From assembly GCF_009857745.1 (NCBI RefSeq), contig NZ_WWEN01000004.1, forward strand, positions 248,001 through 312,000: a stretch of DNA of 64,000 bases. Direction: 5' to 3'. The first letter of the stretch is position 1, and each line of letters begins with the position of its first letter. The notes under the pieces are model-generated. The model was not told the origin of the DNA. It did not search any database and worked only from the letters and a program-made list of their open reading frames with translations. Position numbers and translations under genes: made by a program. This DNA is from Thalassovita mangrovi (GTDB lineage Bacteria; Pseudomonadota; Alphaproteobacteria; Rhodobacterales; Rhodobacteraceae). Positions 18,672 through 27,837 of this stretch are shown here, one piece after another.

Positions 18672-20000
18672 ATGGACAACAAAATCCCCCGCACCAACCC
18701 GATCCAGTCGGCGACCTTCAGCAACGACGTGAACGCGGAAATCCGCCGCGCCGCCGCGACCGGCATCTATGACATCCGCGGCGGTGGCGCCAAGCGCCGG
18801 GTGCCGCATTTCGACGACCTGCTGTTCCTGGGCGCATCGGTGTCGCGCTACCCGCTGGAAGGCTACCGCGAACGCTGCGACACCTCGGTGACGCTGGGCA
18901 CTCGCTTCGCCAAGAAACCGATCGAACTGGATATCCCGATCACCATCGCGGGCATGAGCTTCGGCGCGCTGTCGGGCCCGGCGAAGGAAGCATTGGGGCG
19001 CGGCGCGTCGATGGCGGGCACGTCGACCACCACCGGCGACGGCGGCATGACCCCCGAGGAACGCGGTCATTCCAAGAAACTGGTCTATCAGTACCTGCCG
19101 TCGCGCTATGGCATGAACCCCGACGACCTGCGCAAGGCCGACGCGATCGAAATCGTGGTGGGGCAGGGCGCCAAGCCGGGCGGCGGCGGTATGCTGCTGG
19201 GGCAGAAGATTTCCGACCGGGTGGCCGAAATGCGCACCCTGCCCAAGGGGATCGACCAGCGTTCTGCCTGCCGTCACCCCGACTGGACCGGGCCGGACGA
19301 TCTGGAAATCAAGATCCTGGAACTGCGCGAAATCACCGACTGGCAGGTGCCGATCTACGTCAAGGTCGGCGCGACCCGGCCCTATTACGACACCGCGCTG
19401 GCGGTAAAGGCCGGGGCCGACGTGGTGGTGATGGACGGGATGCAGGGCGGCACCGCCGCCACCCAGGACGTGTTCATCGAACATGTCGGGCTGCCGACCC
19501 TGGCCTGTATCCGCCCCGCCGTGCAGGCGCTGCAGGATCTGGGCGTGCATCGCGAAGTGCAGCTGGTGATTTCGGGAGGCATCCGCAGCGGCGCCGACGT
19601 GGCCAAGGCGCTGGCGCTTGGCGCCGACGCGGTGTCCATCGGGACCGCGGCGCTGATCGCGCTTGGCGATAACGACCCGAAATGGGAAGCCGAATACCAG
19701 AAGCTGGGCACCACCACCGGCGCTTATGACGACTGGCACGAAGGCCGCGATCCTGCGGGCATCACCACGCAGGACCCGGAACTGGCGGCACGGCTCGACC
19801 CGGTCGAGGCGGGGCGGCGGCTGCGCAATTACCTCAAGGTGATGACGCTGGAGGCGCAGACCATCGCGCGCGCCTGCGGTCACAACAACCTGCACAACCT
19901 GGAACCCGAAGACCTGTGCGCCCTGACGATGGAGGCGGCGGCGATGGCCAAGGTGCCGCTGGCGGGGACCGATTGGTATCCGGGCAAGGCCGGGTTCTGA
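18672..20000 (+). CDS. glxD: Glutamate-synthase FMN-domain subunit (GlxD / MgsC family)
   Basis: This 442-aa protein corresponds to the FMN-binding synthase domain of GltB. Visible are AGMSFGALSGPAKEALGRGA near 95, GQGAKPGGGGMLLGQKI near 165, VMDGMQGGTAATQ near 253 and GGIRSGADVAKALALGADAVSIGTAA near 300, the last being the phosphate-binding part of the TIM barrel. The classical GltB iron-sulphur cysteine cluster is not obvious. The start could also be GTG at 18663, which is better placed from GAGG; ATG at 18672 is the choice here. With GlxB and GlxC it would convert a gamma-glutamyl amide plus 2-oxoglutarate or an amine into a glutamate derivative. Confidence 0.9.
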   Translation: MDNKIPRTNPIQSATFSNDVNAEIRRAAATGIYDIRGGGAKRRVPHFDDLLFLGASVSRYPLEGYRERCDTSVTLGTRFAKKPIELDIPITIAGMSFGALSGPAKEALGRGASMAGTSTTTGDGGMTPEERGHSKKLVYQYLPSRYGMNPDDLRKADAIEIVVGQGAKPGGGGMLLGQKISDRVAEMRTLPKGIDQRSACRHPDWTGPDDLEIKILELREITDWQVPIYVKVGATRPYYDTALAVKAGADVVVMDGMQGGTAATQDVFIEHVGLPTLACIRPAVQALQDLGVHREVQLVISGGIRSGADVAKALALGADAVSIGTAALIALGDNDPKWEAEYQKLGTTTGAYDDWHEGRDPAGITTQDPELAARLDPVEAGRRLRNYLKVMTLEAQTIARACGHNNLHNLEPEDLCALTMEAAAMAKVPLAGTDWYPGKAGF

Positions 20001-20014
20001 GACAGCTATAACAG

Positions 20015-20041
20015 AGGCGCCCCTCAAAAAGGGGCGCCTTT
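20015..20041 (+). terminator. Strong hairpin between glxD and glnT
   Basis: A perfect 10-bp stem (aggcgcccct / aggggcgcct) with a CAAAA loop is followed by TT, 14 bases after the glxD stop. It can terminate or attenuate transcription before glnT, whose start is 39 bases further on. Confidence 0.75.
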
Positions 20042-20079
20042 CACGTTTGAAACACACAACAGGGCAAGGAAAGCGAAGC

Positions 20080-21411
20080 ATGACGACAGATTTGGCAGCT
20101 TTCGCCAAGGAAAAAGGCGTTAAATACTTCATGATCTCGTTCACCGATCTGTTCGGTGGGCAGCGGGCGAAACTGGTGCCCGCGCAGGCAATCGCGGACA
20201 TGCAGGAGGATGGCGCGGGCTTTGCCGGCTTCGCCACCTGGCTCGACATGACCCCGGCGCATCCCGACATGCTGGCGGTGCCGGACCCGTCCTCGGTGAT
20301 CCAGCTGCCGTGGAAGCCCGAGGTCGCCTGGGTCGCGGCCAATTGCGTGATGGAAGGCCAGGACGTGGCGCAGGCCCCGCGCAACGTGCTGCGCCGCCTG
20401 ATCGACGAAGCGGCGGCCGAAGGGCTGCACATGAAGACCGGGATCGAGGCGGAATTTTTCCTGCTGACCCCGGAGGGCGACCAGATTTCCGACCCCTTCG
20501 ATACGGCGGCGAAACCCTGCTATGACCAGCAGGCGGTGATGCGCCGCTACGACGTAGTGCGCGAGATTTGCGATTACATGCTCGACCTGGGCTGGGGCCC
20601 GTATCAGAACGACCACGAGGATGCCAACGGCCAGTTCGAAATGAACTGGGAATTCGACGACGCGCTGAAGACCGCCGACAAGCATTCCTTCTTCAAGTTC
20701 ATGGTCAAATCGGTCGCCGAACAGCATGGCTTCCGCGCCACCTTCATGCCCAAACCCATCGAGGGGCTGACCGGCAACGGCTGCCACGCCCATATCTCGG
20801 TCTGGGACGCGCCGGGGGCGGATGCGAAAACCAACGTCTTCGCCACCGACAAGGGCGAAGGCCCGACCGGCGAACTGGGCCTGGGCGAACAGGGCAAGTA
20901 TTTCCTCGGCGGCATCATGAAACACGCCAGCGCGCTGGCGGCCATCACCAATCCCACGGTGAATTCCTACAAGCGCATCAACGCGCCGCGCACCATGTCG
21001 GGCGCCACCTGGGCGCCCAACACGGTGACCTGGACCGGCAACAACCGCACCCACATGGTGCGGGTGCCGGGGCCGGGCCGGTTCGAACTGCGGCTGCCCG
21101 ACGGGGCGGTGAATCCCTATCTGCTGCAGGCGGTGATCCTGGCGGCGGGGCTGTCGGGCATCCGGTCCAAGGCCGATCCCGGCCCGCGCTACGACATCGA
21201 CATGTATGCCGAGGGCCACACGGTCACCGACGCGCCGAAACTGCCGCTCAACATGCTGGATGCTTTGCGCGATTACGACAAGGATGCGGGGCTGAAGGCG
21301 ATGATGGGCGAAGAATTCTCCACCGCCTACCTGAAGATGAAGCGGCAGGAATGGGATTCCTTCGTGTCGCATTTCTCGCACTGGGAAAAGGAACACACGC
21401 TGGATATCTGA
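20080..21411 (+). CDS. glnT: Type III glutamine synthetase-like ligase (GlnT / gamma-glutamylmethylamide synthetase GmaS family)
   Basis: This 443-aa ligase of the glutamine synthetase fold shows GVKYFMISFTDLFGGQRAK at the N-terminus, TGIEAEFFL near 130, the EDANGQFEMNW metal site near 185, GNGCHAHISVWD with the nucleotide His near 240, and NNRTHMVRVPG with the ATP/glutamate Arg near 325. In the N-methylglutamate pathway GmaS makes gamma-glutamylmethylamide and the MgsABC complex uses it; glxBCD next door would be that complex. The name GlnT is used in rhizobia for the same family. Which amine is used here cannot be read from sequence. The start at 20080 follows AAGGAAAG. Confidence 0.88.
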   Translation: MTTDLAAFAKEKGVKYFMISFTDLFGGQRAKLVPAQAIADMQEDGAGFAGFATWLDMTPAHPDMLAVPDPSSVIQLPWKPEVAWVAANCVMEGQDVAQAPRNVLRRLIDEAAAEGLHMKTGIEAEFFLLTPEGDQISDPFDTAAKPCYDQQAVMRRYDVVREICDYMLDLGWGPYQNDHEDANGQFEMNWEFDDALKTADKHSFFKFMVKSVAEQHGFRATFMPKPIEGLTGNGCHAHISVWDAPGADAKTNVFATDKGEGPTGELGLGEQGKYFLGGIMKHASALAAITNPTVNSYKRINAPRTMSGATWAPNTVTWTGNNRTHMVRVPGPGRFELRLPDGAVNPYLLQAVILAAGLSGIRSKADPGPRYDIDMYAEGHTVTDAPKLPLNMLDALRDYDKDAGLKAMMGEEFSTAYLKMKRQEWDSFVSHFSHWEKEHTLDI

Positions 21412-21418
21412 CCGCGTG

Positions 21419-21445
21419 GTCGCCCCGGAACAAACCCGGGGCGAC
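21419..21445 (+). terminator. Terminator hairpin after glnT
   Basis: A perfect 10-bp stem (gtcgccccgg / ccggggcgac) closes an AACAAAC loop 7 bases after the stop. No T-run follows. It separates glnT from the two-component genes. Confidence 0.65.
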
Positions 21446-21490
21446 AACTCATCCCTTGCTTTCGGGCCCGATTGCGGCCAATCGGGACCC

Positions 21491-23230
21491 ATGCGCAGGC
21501 TTTCCTATATCGTGCCGGTCATTGCCATGCTGGTCATCGCGATCAGCGTGTTTCGCGGCTCTTACGGCTATTTCCGATCCGGCGAACTGGCGCGGGCCGA
21601 GGGGCGCTTGTCGCTCTACCAAAGCTCGGTCCGGGCCGAGTTCGAGCGGTTTTCGCACCTCTCCTATGTGCTGTCGCGCGATCCCTTCGTGATCGCCGCC
21701 GCCGCCGGCGGCGGCACCGGGACCCTGAATCCGCGGCTGAAGGATTTCGCTACCCGCGCCGGGCTGGACGCGATTTACCAGATGGACACCAAGGGCCTGA
21801 CCATCGCCGCCTCGAATTACGATGAACCGAACGGTTTCATCGGGCAGAACTACGCCTTCCGCCCCTATTTCGCCGCCGCCATGTCCGGGGAACAGGCCCG
21901 GTTCTATGCCATCGGGGCGACCACCGGCTTGCCGGGCTATTTCATCGCCGACCCGGTGCGCGGGGCAGGGGGCGCGGTAATCGGGGTGATCGCGATCAAG
22001 ATCGACCTGTCGGGGCTGGAACAAAGCTGGCGCGGGTCGGGCGAACAGGTGTTCCTGGCCAATGAGGACGGCGTCGTGCTGCTGTCCTCGGACCCCGATT
22101 GGCTTTACCGGGCGCTGACCCCGCTGTCGCAGGATCAGCGCGACAGGATCGTCGCGGCGCGGCAGTTTCCCGACCAGGCGCTCGATCCGCTGGACTGGCA
22201 GGACTTGCCGGGGCCGCGGGTTCGGATCGCCGGGGCGGAACGGTTGCACCTGACCGCCGCCGACCTGCCGCATGGATGGGCGCTGCATTACTTTTCCTCC
22301 GACGATCGCGCGGTGGCGCGGGCCTGGCTGGTCACCACGCTGGTGGCGATGGCCGCGGGTCTGGCGCTGATCTTCTACCAGATCGCGCGCGCCCGCCGGG
22401 TCGTCGCGGCGCTGGCCCGCTCGGAACGCGAAGAGGCCGAGCTGCGCGAGGCCAACAAGCGGCTGGCGCGCGAGATCGAGGACCGCCGCAGCGCCGAACG
22501 ACGGCTGAAACGGACCCAGGATGATTTGGAGCGCGCCAGCCGCCTTGCCGCTTTGGGGCAACTGGCGGCCTCGGTCACCCATGAGCTGGGCCAACCGATC
22601 GCGGCCATGCGCAACCACCTGACGGCGGCCGAGATCGGCGGCCGTGACGCGGGCGGGCTGACGGGAAAGATCGGCGGGCTGGTCGACCGGATGGAGGGCA
22701 TCACCCGGCAGCTGAAATTCTTCGCCCGCTCGGAAAGCGATGCGTTCGATGCGGTCGATCTGCGCGATGCGATGCGGGCCTCGCTGGCGCTGGTCGAACC
22801 GAACCTGGCCGAGATCAACGCCGATCTGAAGGTGGAGCTGCCCGAGAATCCGGTGATGGTGCGCGGCAACCGGTTGCGGATCGAACAGGTGATGACCAAC
22901 CTGCTGCGCAACGCGGTGGATTCCGTCGACGACAGCACCGATCCGCAGATCTGGGCGCAGGTCGGACAGACCGGCGGCGAAAGCTGGTTCGAGGTCCGCG
23001 ATAACGGTCACGGGCTGGGGCAAGCGACGCTGGCCGAATTGCAGGAACCCTTCGTCACGACGCGCGAAAGCGGCCGGGGCATGGGGCTGGGCCTGGCCAT
23101 TTCCGCCGGGATCGTCAAGGATCACGGCGCGGTCATGGAGGCCCGCAACGGCGCGGGCGGCGGCGCCGTGTTCCGTGTGACCTTCCCCGAAGACAGCCCC
23201 GAAGACGCGCCAGAGGACGACACCGCATGA
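21491..23230 (+). CDS. DctB-like sensor histidine kinase
   Basis: This 579-aa inner-membrane kinase has a membrane segment at residues 5-22 and a second at about 278-298. Between them is a periplasmic Cache/PDC-type sensor (IYQMDTKG, NYAFRPYFAAAMSG, FIADPVRG), as in C4-dicarboxylate sensor DctB. A coiled-coil linker (300-350) leads to the phosphoacceptor His364 in SVTHELGQP. The ATP-binding domain has LLRNAVDS, DNGHGLG and GRGMGLGLAIS. Its stop overlaps the response-regulator start (ATGA). With the TRAP operon downstream, it probably senses that transporter's substrate. Confidence 0.9.
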   Translation: MRRLSYIVPVIAMLVIAISVFRGSYGYFRSGELARAEGRLSLYQSSVRAEFERFSHLSYVLSRDPFVIAAAAGGGTGTLNPRLKDFATRAGLDAIYQMDTKGLTIAASNYDEPNGFIGQNYAFRPYFAAAMSGEQARFYAIGATTGLPGYFIADPVRGAGGAVIGVIAIKIDLSGLEQSWRGSGEQVFLANEDGVVLLSSDPDWLYRALTPLSQDQRDRIVAARQFPDQALDPLDWQDLPGPRVRIAGAERLHLTAADLPHGWALHYFSSDDRAVARAWLVTTLVAMAAGLALIFYQIARARRVVAALARSEREEAELREANKRLAREIEDRRSAERRLKRTQDDLERASRLAALGQLAASVTHELGQPIAAMRNHLTAAEIGGRDAGGLTGKIGGLVDRMEGITRQLKFFARSESDAFDAVDLRDAMRASLALVEPNLAEINADLKVELPENPVMVRGNRLRIEQVMTNLLRNAVDSVDDSTDPQIWAQVGQTGGESWFEVRDNGHGLGQATLAELQEPFVTTRESGRGMGLGLAISAGIVKDHGAVMEARNGAGGGAVFRVTFPEDSPEDAPEDDTA

Positions 23231-24567
23231 TCGCCAATTCCCCCTTCAGCATCCTGATCGTGGATGACGACAAATCGATGCGCCAATCGCTGGTCGACCT
23301 TATGGAGGCCGCGGGCTGGCGCGCCGAGGCGGTGGCGCGCGCCACCCAGGTCGCCGAAATCCTGAAAGGGGCCTTGCCCGACGTGATCCTGTCCGATGTG
23401 CGGATGCCGGGGATGTCGGGGCTGGACCTGCTGGACAGCCTCGATGCGAATAGCGCGCCGCCTTTGGTGCTGATTTCGGCCCATGGCGATATCCCGATGG
23501 CGGTGCAGGCGATCCAGCGCGGCGCCTATAGTTTCGTCGAAAAACCCTATGAACCGCGCCGCTTGCTGACCATCCTCACCCATGCCGCTGAACGGCACCG
23601 GATGCAGCAAAGCAATGAGCGGCTGAAGGAGCGGCTTTACAAGCTGTCCGGGCTCGACCGTATCCTGCTGGGCCAAACCGACGCCGTGGCGGATTTGCGC
23701 CGCGATATCCTTGACCTGGCCGAAACCGACGCGACGATCCTGATCGAGGGCGAAACCGGCACCGGCAAGGAACTCGTGGCGCGCGCGCTGCACGATCTGG
23801 GTGCCGACCCCGACGCGCCGTTCCTGGCGCTGAACTGCGCCGCCCTGTCGCCCGACACGTTCGAGGTGGAAATGTTCGGCGTCGCGGGACAGGCGGACGG
23901 GCGGCTGGTGGCGGCATCGGGCGGGACGCTGTTCCTGGATGAAATCTGTTCCTGCCCGCTGCCGGTGCAGGCCAAGCTTCTGCGGGTGATCGAGGACCGG
24001 CAGGTGCTGCCGGTCGGCGGGGCGCAGCCGCGGCCGGTGGATTTCCGGGTGATTTCCGCCACCAACGAAGACATGCAGCAGGCGGTGGCGGAAAACCGGC
24101 TGCGCCAGGACCTGCTGTTCCGGCTGAATTCCGTGGTACTGTCGCTGCCGCCGCTGCGGGCGCGGCGCGACGACCTGACCCTGCTGGCGGCGCATTTCCT
24201 GCAGGATTACGCCCGCATCTACGAAACCGACGCGCCCGCGATCACCCAGGACGATCTGGCGGCATTGCTGGCGCATGACTGGCCGGGCAATGTGCGCGAG
24301 CTGCGCAATGCCTGCCAGCGGCGGGTTCTGGCGGCGCGGCGCGGGGGCGGATCGATGGCGCAGGCGATGCGCGCCGATCAGCAGATCGAAGACGTGCCCG
24401 GCACCCTGCGCGAAGCGGTGGCGGCGTTCGAACGCGAAGTCATCGGCAAGGCGATCAAGGCCCATGAGGGCCGGATGGACGACGCCGCCGAGGCCCTGGG
24501 CATCGGGCGTCGCACGCTGAACGAAAAGATCGTGAAACTTGGGCTCGACAAGGACGCCCTGCTGTAA
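23227..24567 (+). CDS. DctD-like AAA+ response regulator lacking the GAFTGA loop
   Basis: This 446-aa protein has a receiver domain with phospho-acceptor Asp57 (LSDVRMPG) and Lys106 (VEKPYEP). An AAA+ domain follows with Walker A GETGTGK at 175-181, Walker B GTLFLDE at 233-239 and RQDLLFRLN with the arginine finger near 295. A Fis-type helix-turn-helix closes it (DDAAEALGIGRRTLNEK, about 420-440). The stretch between EMFG (215-218) and Walker B is about 8 residues shorter than usual, and the sigma-54 contact motif GAFTGA is absent. It therefore probably does not activate sigma-54 promoters and may regulate the downstream TRAP operon through sigma-70, as R. capsulatus NtrC does. Confidence 0.88.
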   Translation: MIANSPFSILIVDDDKSMRQSLVDLMEAAGWRAEAVARATQVAEILKGALPDVILSDVRMPGMSGLDLLDSLDANSAPPLVLISAHGDIPMAVQAIQRGAYSFVEKPYEPRRLLTILTHAAERHRMQQSNERLKERLYKLSGLDRILLGQTDAVADLRRDILDLAETDATILIEGETGTGKELVARALHDLGADPDAPFLALNCAALSPDTFEVEMFGVAGQADGRLVAASGGTLFLDEICSCPLPVQAKLLRVIEDRQVLPVGGAQPRPVDFRVISATNEDMQQAVAENRLRQDLLFRLNSVVLSLPPLRARRDDLTLLAAHFLQDYARIYETDAPAITQDDLAALLAHDWPGNVRELRNACQRRVLAARRGGGSMAQAMRADQQIEDVPGTLREAVAAFEREVIGKAIKAHEGRMDDAAEALGIGRRTLNEKIVKLGLDKDALL

Positions 24568-24570
24568 CCG

Positions 24571-24606
24571 GGCAGCCCTGCGGAAATCCGCAGGGCTGCC
24601 GCCTTT
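24571..24606 (+). terminator. Terminator hairpin after the response-regulator gene
   Basis: A perfect 13-bp stem (ggcagccctgcgg / ccgcagggctgcc) closes an AAAT loop and is followed by GCCTTT. It starts 4 bases after the stop and separates the regulators from the TRAP operon. Confidence 0.8.
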
Positions 24607-24695
24607 CGCCATGCATTTTCCTTCATAGGCAAGCCGCACAGGTTTGCGGATGCTGCGCGCATCTGAAAAAGACCAAAGTCTCTGGGAGGAGAAAG

Positions 24696-25709
24696 ATGCG
24701 CAAGTTTATGAACCGGACGGCAATCGCCGCCCTGTCGCTGGCCTTTGCAACCGAAGCAATGGCGACCGAATGGAACGTATCGCTGTGGGGCAAGCGTCGC
24801 GCCTTTACCGAACATGTCGAAAAGCTGGCCGAACTGGTCGCCGAAAAGACCAACGGCGAATTCACCATGAATATCAGCTATGGCGGGTTGTCGAACAACA
24901 AGGAAAACCTCGACGGGATTTCCATCGGCGCGTTCGAGATGGCGCAGTTCTGCGCCGGTTATCACGCCGACAAGAACCCCTCGATCACCGTTCTGGAACT
25001 GCCCTTCCTGGGCGTATCGACGCTGGAGCAGGAAACCGAGATTTCCATGGCCGTCTACCAGCACCCCGCCGTGGTCAAGGACCTGGCGCGCTGGAACGCG
25101 ACCCTGCTGATGCCGTCGCCGCTGCCGCAGTATAACCTGGTGGGCACCGGCGACGCGCCGAAGACCCTGGCCGATTTCGACGGTCTGACCGTGCGCGCCA
25201 CCGGCGGTATCGGCGCTGCGATGGAAACCATCGGCGCGGTGCCGACCTCGATGTCGGCGTCGGAAGTGCGCCAGGCAATGGACAGCGGCATCGTCAAGGC
25301 GGTCAGCTTCGCGCCCCACGCCCACATGTCCTTCGGCACCATCGAGAACGCCACCTGGTGGACCACCAACCTCAACCCTGGCACGGTCAACTGCCCGGTG
25401 GTGGTGAACACCGAGGCGCTGGACGATCTGCCCGCGGATCAGCGCGAGGCGCTGCTGGGATCGGTTCAGGAAGCTCTCGATTACTACGTCGAGTATTACA
25501 ACAACCAGACCATGGCAGCCTGGGGCCCGGCGCTGGACGAGCGCGGCATCGAGCGCATCACCTTCGGTGACGCAGAAATCGCCGCCTTCAAAGAGGCCGC
25601 GGCGGCCCCGGCCGCGAAGGCCTGGATCGAAAGCAATACTGCGCGGGGCCTGCCCGCTCAGGAACTCTATGATCTTGTCACCGGCATGATTGCTGCCGAA
25701 GGCAAGTGA
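24696..25709 (+). CDS. TRAP transporter solute-binding protein (DctP family)
   Basis: This 337-aa periplasmic protein has a Sec signal (MRKFMNRTAIAALSLAFA, cleavage near residue 23 after MAT/ATA). Family features include the LAELVAEKTNGEFTM segment near 45, LADFDGLTVRATGG near 160 and TWWTTNLNPGTVN near 215. A strong AGGAGG site lies upstream. It opens a complete TRAP operon with DctQ and DctM, next to the DctB/DctD-like pair. A 10-bp hairpin follows the stop. The substrate is probably a carboxylic acid, not further resolved. Confidence 0.9.
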   Translation: MRKFMNRTAIAALSLAFATEAMATEWNVSLWGKRRAFTEHVEKLAELVAEKTNGEFTMNISYGGLSNNKENLDGISIGAFEMAQFCAGYHADKNPSITVLELPFLGVSTLEQETEISMAVYQHPAVVKDLARWNATLLMPSPLPQYNLVGTGDAPKTLADFDGLTVRATGGIGAAMETIGAVPTSMSASEVRQAMDSGIVKAVSFAPHAHMSFGTIENATWWTTNLNPGTVNCPVVVNTEALDDLPADQREALLGSVQEALDYYVEYYNNQTMAAWGPALDERGIERITFGDAEIAAFKEAAAAPAAKAWIESNTARGLPAQELYDLVTGMIAAEGK

Positions 25710-25716
25710 CCCTGTC

Positions 25717-25748
25717 GCCCTGCGCCTCCTCCCCTTGCGGCGCAGGGC
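25717..25748 (+). terminator. Intercistronic hairpin after the binding-protein gene
   Basis: A perfect 10-bp stem (gccctgcgcc / ggcgcagggc) with a 12-base loop lies 7 bases after the stop and 35 bases before dctQ. It probably sets a higher level of binding protein than permease message. Confidence 0.65.
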
Positions 25749-25783
25749 TGACAGTTTTCTGACATTCTGCGGAGAATCCCAAC

Positions 25784-26416
25784 ATGGCCGGATCATCCCT
25801 CGTGCTGTCCGACGACAGCCGGTTGAGTGCGCTTGACCAGACCCTTTACAAATTCGAACGCGTGCTGGCGCTGATCAGCGGGTTGGCGGTGTTTTCGCTG
25901 ATGGTGCTGGCGGTGATTTCGGTGGGCGGGCGCAACCTGTTCAACGCGCCGCTGCCGGGCTATGTCGACTGGATCGAACAGGCGATGCCGCTGATCGCCT
26001 TCATGGGCATTTCCTTCACGCAGCGCGACGGCGGGCATATCCGCATGGACATGCTGGTCGGCGCGCTGAAGGGGCGGGCGCTGTGGGCGGTGGAATTCAT
26101 CACCACGGCGGTGATCCTGCTGCTGGTGGCGCTGCTGCTCTGGGGCAGCTGGGCGCATTTCCAGCGCAGCTTCGATTTCGCCGCGCCGCTGTGGAGCCGT
26201 GACAGTTCCATCGATATCGGCCTGCCGCTCTGGCCCGGTAAGATCCTGGCGCCGGTCGCCTTTTCGGTGCTGTGCCTGCGGCTGCTGCTGCAGCTTTACG
26301 CCTACGCCCAGGCCTTCGTGAAAAACAACGACCACCCGGTCGGCGTGCCGATGGTGGCTGACGCCGCCACCCAGGCGGTGATGGAAGCCGAGCACGTCTC
26401 GGGCCACGACGATTAA
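25784..26416 (+). CDS. TRAP transporter small permease (DctQ family)
   Basis: This 210-aa inner-membrane protein has four hydrophobic segments (about 33-55, 68-85, 105-127 and 148-170). It also carries the DctQ features VGGRNLFNAPLPGYVDWIEQ near 47 and FTQRDGGHIRMDML near 78. Its C-terminal tail, about residues 175-210, is hydrophilic. It pairs with the large permease, which starts 11 bases downstream. Confidence 0.9.
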   Translation: MAGSSLVLSDDSRLSALDQTLYKFERVLALISGLAVFSLMVLAVISVGGRNLFNAPLPGYVDWIEQAMPLIAFMGISFTQRDGGHIRMDMLVGALKGRALWAVEFITTAVILLLVALLLWGSWAHFQRSFDFAAPLWSRDSSIDIGLPLWPGKILAPVAFSVLCLRLLLQLYAYAQAFVKNNDHPVGVPMVADAATQAVMEAEHVSGHDD

Positions 26417-26427
26417 GGAATACAGAT

Positions 26428-27828
26428 ATGGAACCGATTGATATTGGCCTCGCCGTTTCCGGTGGCCTTCTCGTTCTCGTCGTGCTGGGGATGCGGGTGG
26501 CCTTTGCCGCCGGGTTCGCCGGGCTGATCGGGCTGGTTTGGATCTTCTGGGCCAAGTTCGACTATGACAGCGCGCGTTTCGCCAAGGCGCTGACCATCGC
26601 GGTGAAAACCGCCGGTCAGGTGCCCCATTCCAAGGTATCGAGCCAGGCTTTGTCGCTGATCCCGACCTTCATCCTGATCGGCTACCTGGCTTATTACGCC
26701 GGCCTGACCAAGGCACTGTTCGAGGCCGCCAAGCGCTGGCTGGCCTGGGTGCCGGGCGGTTTGGCGGTGTCGACCGTCTTCGCCACCGCCGGTTTCGCCG
26801 CGGTGTCGGGCGCTTCGGTCGCCACCTCGGCCGTGTTCGCCCGCATCGCGATCCCCGAGATGCTGGCAATCGGCTATGACAAGCGTTTTGCCGCCGGTGT
26901 GGTTGCGGCGGGCGGCACGCTGGCCTCGCTGATCCCGCCCTCGGCGATCCTGGTGATCTATGCGATCATCGTGGAACAGGATGTGGGCAAGCTGCTGCTG
27001 GCGGGCTTCGTGCCCGGCGCGTTTTCGGCGGTCATTTACGGCCTGCTGATCATCGGCATGGCGATGACGATCAAGGGCTTCGGCCCGGCGGTGAAGGGCT
27101 TCACCTGGAAGGAACGCTTCGTATCGCTGCCCCCCGCGCTGCCCATCCTGTTCGTCGTCGTGACGATCATCTTCTTCGTCTACAACCCGTTCGGCGGCGA
27201 CGCCTGGGGCACGCCGACCGAGGGCGGCGCGATCGGGGCCTTCGTGGTTTTCCTGATGGCGCTGTTCAAGGGCATGCGCTGGTCGGAGCTGAAGGACGCT
27301 CTGCTGGAAAGCGCCAAGCTGAGCGTGATGATCTTCACCATCATCTGGGGCGTGCTGATCTATGTCCGCTTCCTGGGTTTCGCGCAGCTTCCGGCGGCGT
27401 TTTCGGACTGGATCACCTCGCTGCACATGGCGCCGATGCTGATCCTGATCTGCATCCTGCTGGCCTATGCGGTGCTGGGGATGTTTATGGATGCGATCGG
27501 GATGCTGCTGCTGACCCTGCCGGTGGTTTACCCGGCCGTCATGGCGCTCAATGGCGGCGAAATGGTCAGCGCGGCCGACAGCACCTTCGGCATGTCGGGC
27601 CCGATGTGCGCGATCTGGTTTGGTATCCTGGTGGTGAAGATGGCCGAATTCTGCCTGATCACGCCCCCCATCGGGCTGAACTGCTTCGTGGTTGCGGGCG
27701 TGCGTGACGATCTGAGCGTGCAGGACGTGTTCCGCGGCGTGACGCCGTTCTTCATCGCCGATGCCGTGACCATCGCGCTGCTGGTCGCCTTCCCCTCCAT
27801 CGTGCTGTGGCTGCCGTCGCTGGCGTAA
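26428..27828 (+). CDS. TRAP transporter large permease (DctM family)
   Basis: This 466-aa transport subunit has about 11-12 membrane segments. It contains FATAGFAAVSGASVATSAVFARIAIPEM near 112 (the Gly/Ser-rich re-entrant region), GGTLASLIPPSAILVIYAIIVEQ near 158 and the C-terminal LITPPIGLNCFVVAG near 410. It imports the substrate with sodium. It is the last gene of the operon and is followed by two hairpin terminators. Confidence 0.93.
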   Translation: MEPIDIGLAVSGGLLVLVVLGMRVAFAAGFAGLIGLVWIFWAKFDYDSARFAKALTIAVKTAGQVPHSKVSSQALSLIPTFILIGYLAYYAGLTKALFEAAKRWLAWVPGGLAVSTVFATAGFAAVSGASVATSAVFARIAIPEMLAIGYDKRFAAGVVAAGGTLASLIPPSAILVIYAIIVEQDVGKLLLAGFVPGAFSAVIYGLLIIGMAMTIKGFGPAVKGFTWKERFVSLPPALPILFVVVTIIFFVYNPFGGDAWGTPTEGGAIGAFVVFLMALFKGMRWSELKDALLESAKLSVMIFTIIWGVLIYVRFLGFAQLPAAFSDWITSLHMAPMLILICILLAYAVLGMFMDAIGMLLLTLPVVYPAVMALNGGEMVSAADSTFGMSGPMCAIWFGILVVKMAEFCLITPPIGLNCFVVAGVRDDLSVQDVFRGVTPFFIADAVTIALLVAFPSIVLWLPSLA

Positions 27829-27837
27829 AGGTGCCGT

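Noticed and set aside
20080-21411. Housekeeping glutamine synthetase GlnA
   Set aside because: Sequence has GlnT/GmaS-type motifs, the gene is placed with glxBCD, and no glnB is adjacent.
24601-24695. A sigma-54 promoter ahead of the TRAP operon
   Set aside because: None of the GG dinucleotides in the gap has GC at the required 10-base spacing, and the adjacent regulator lacks GAFTGA.
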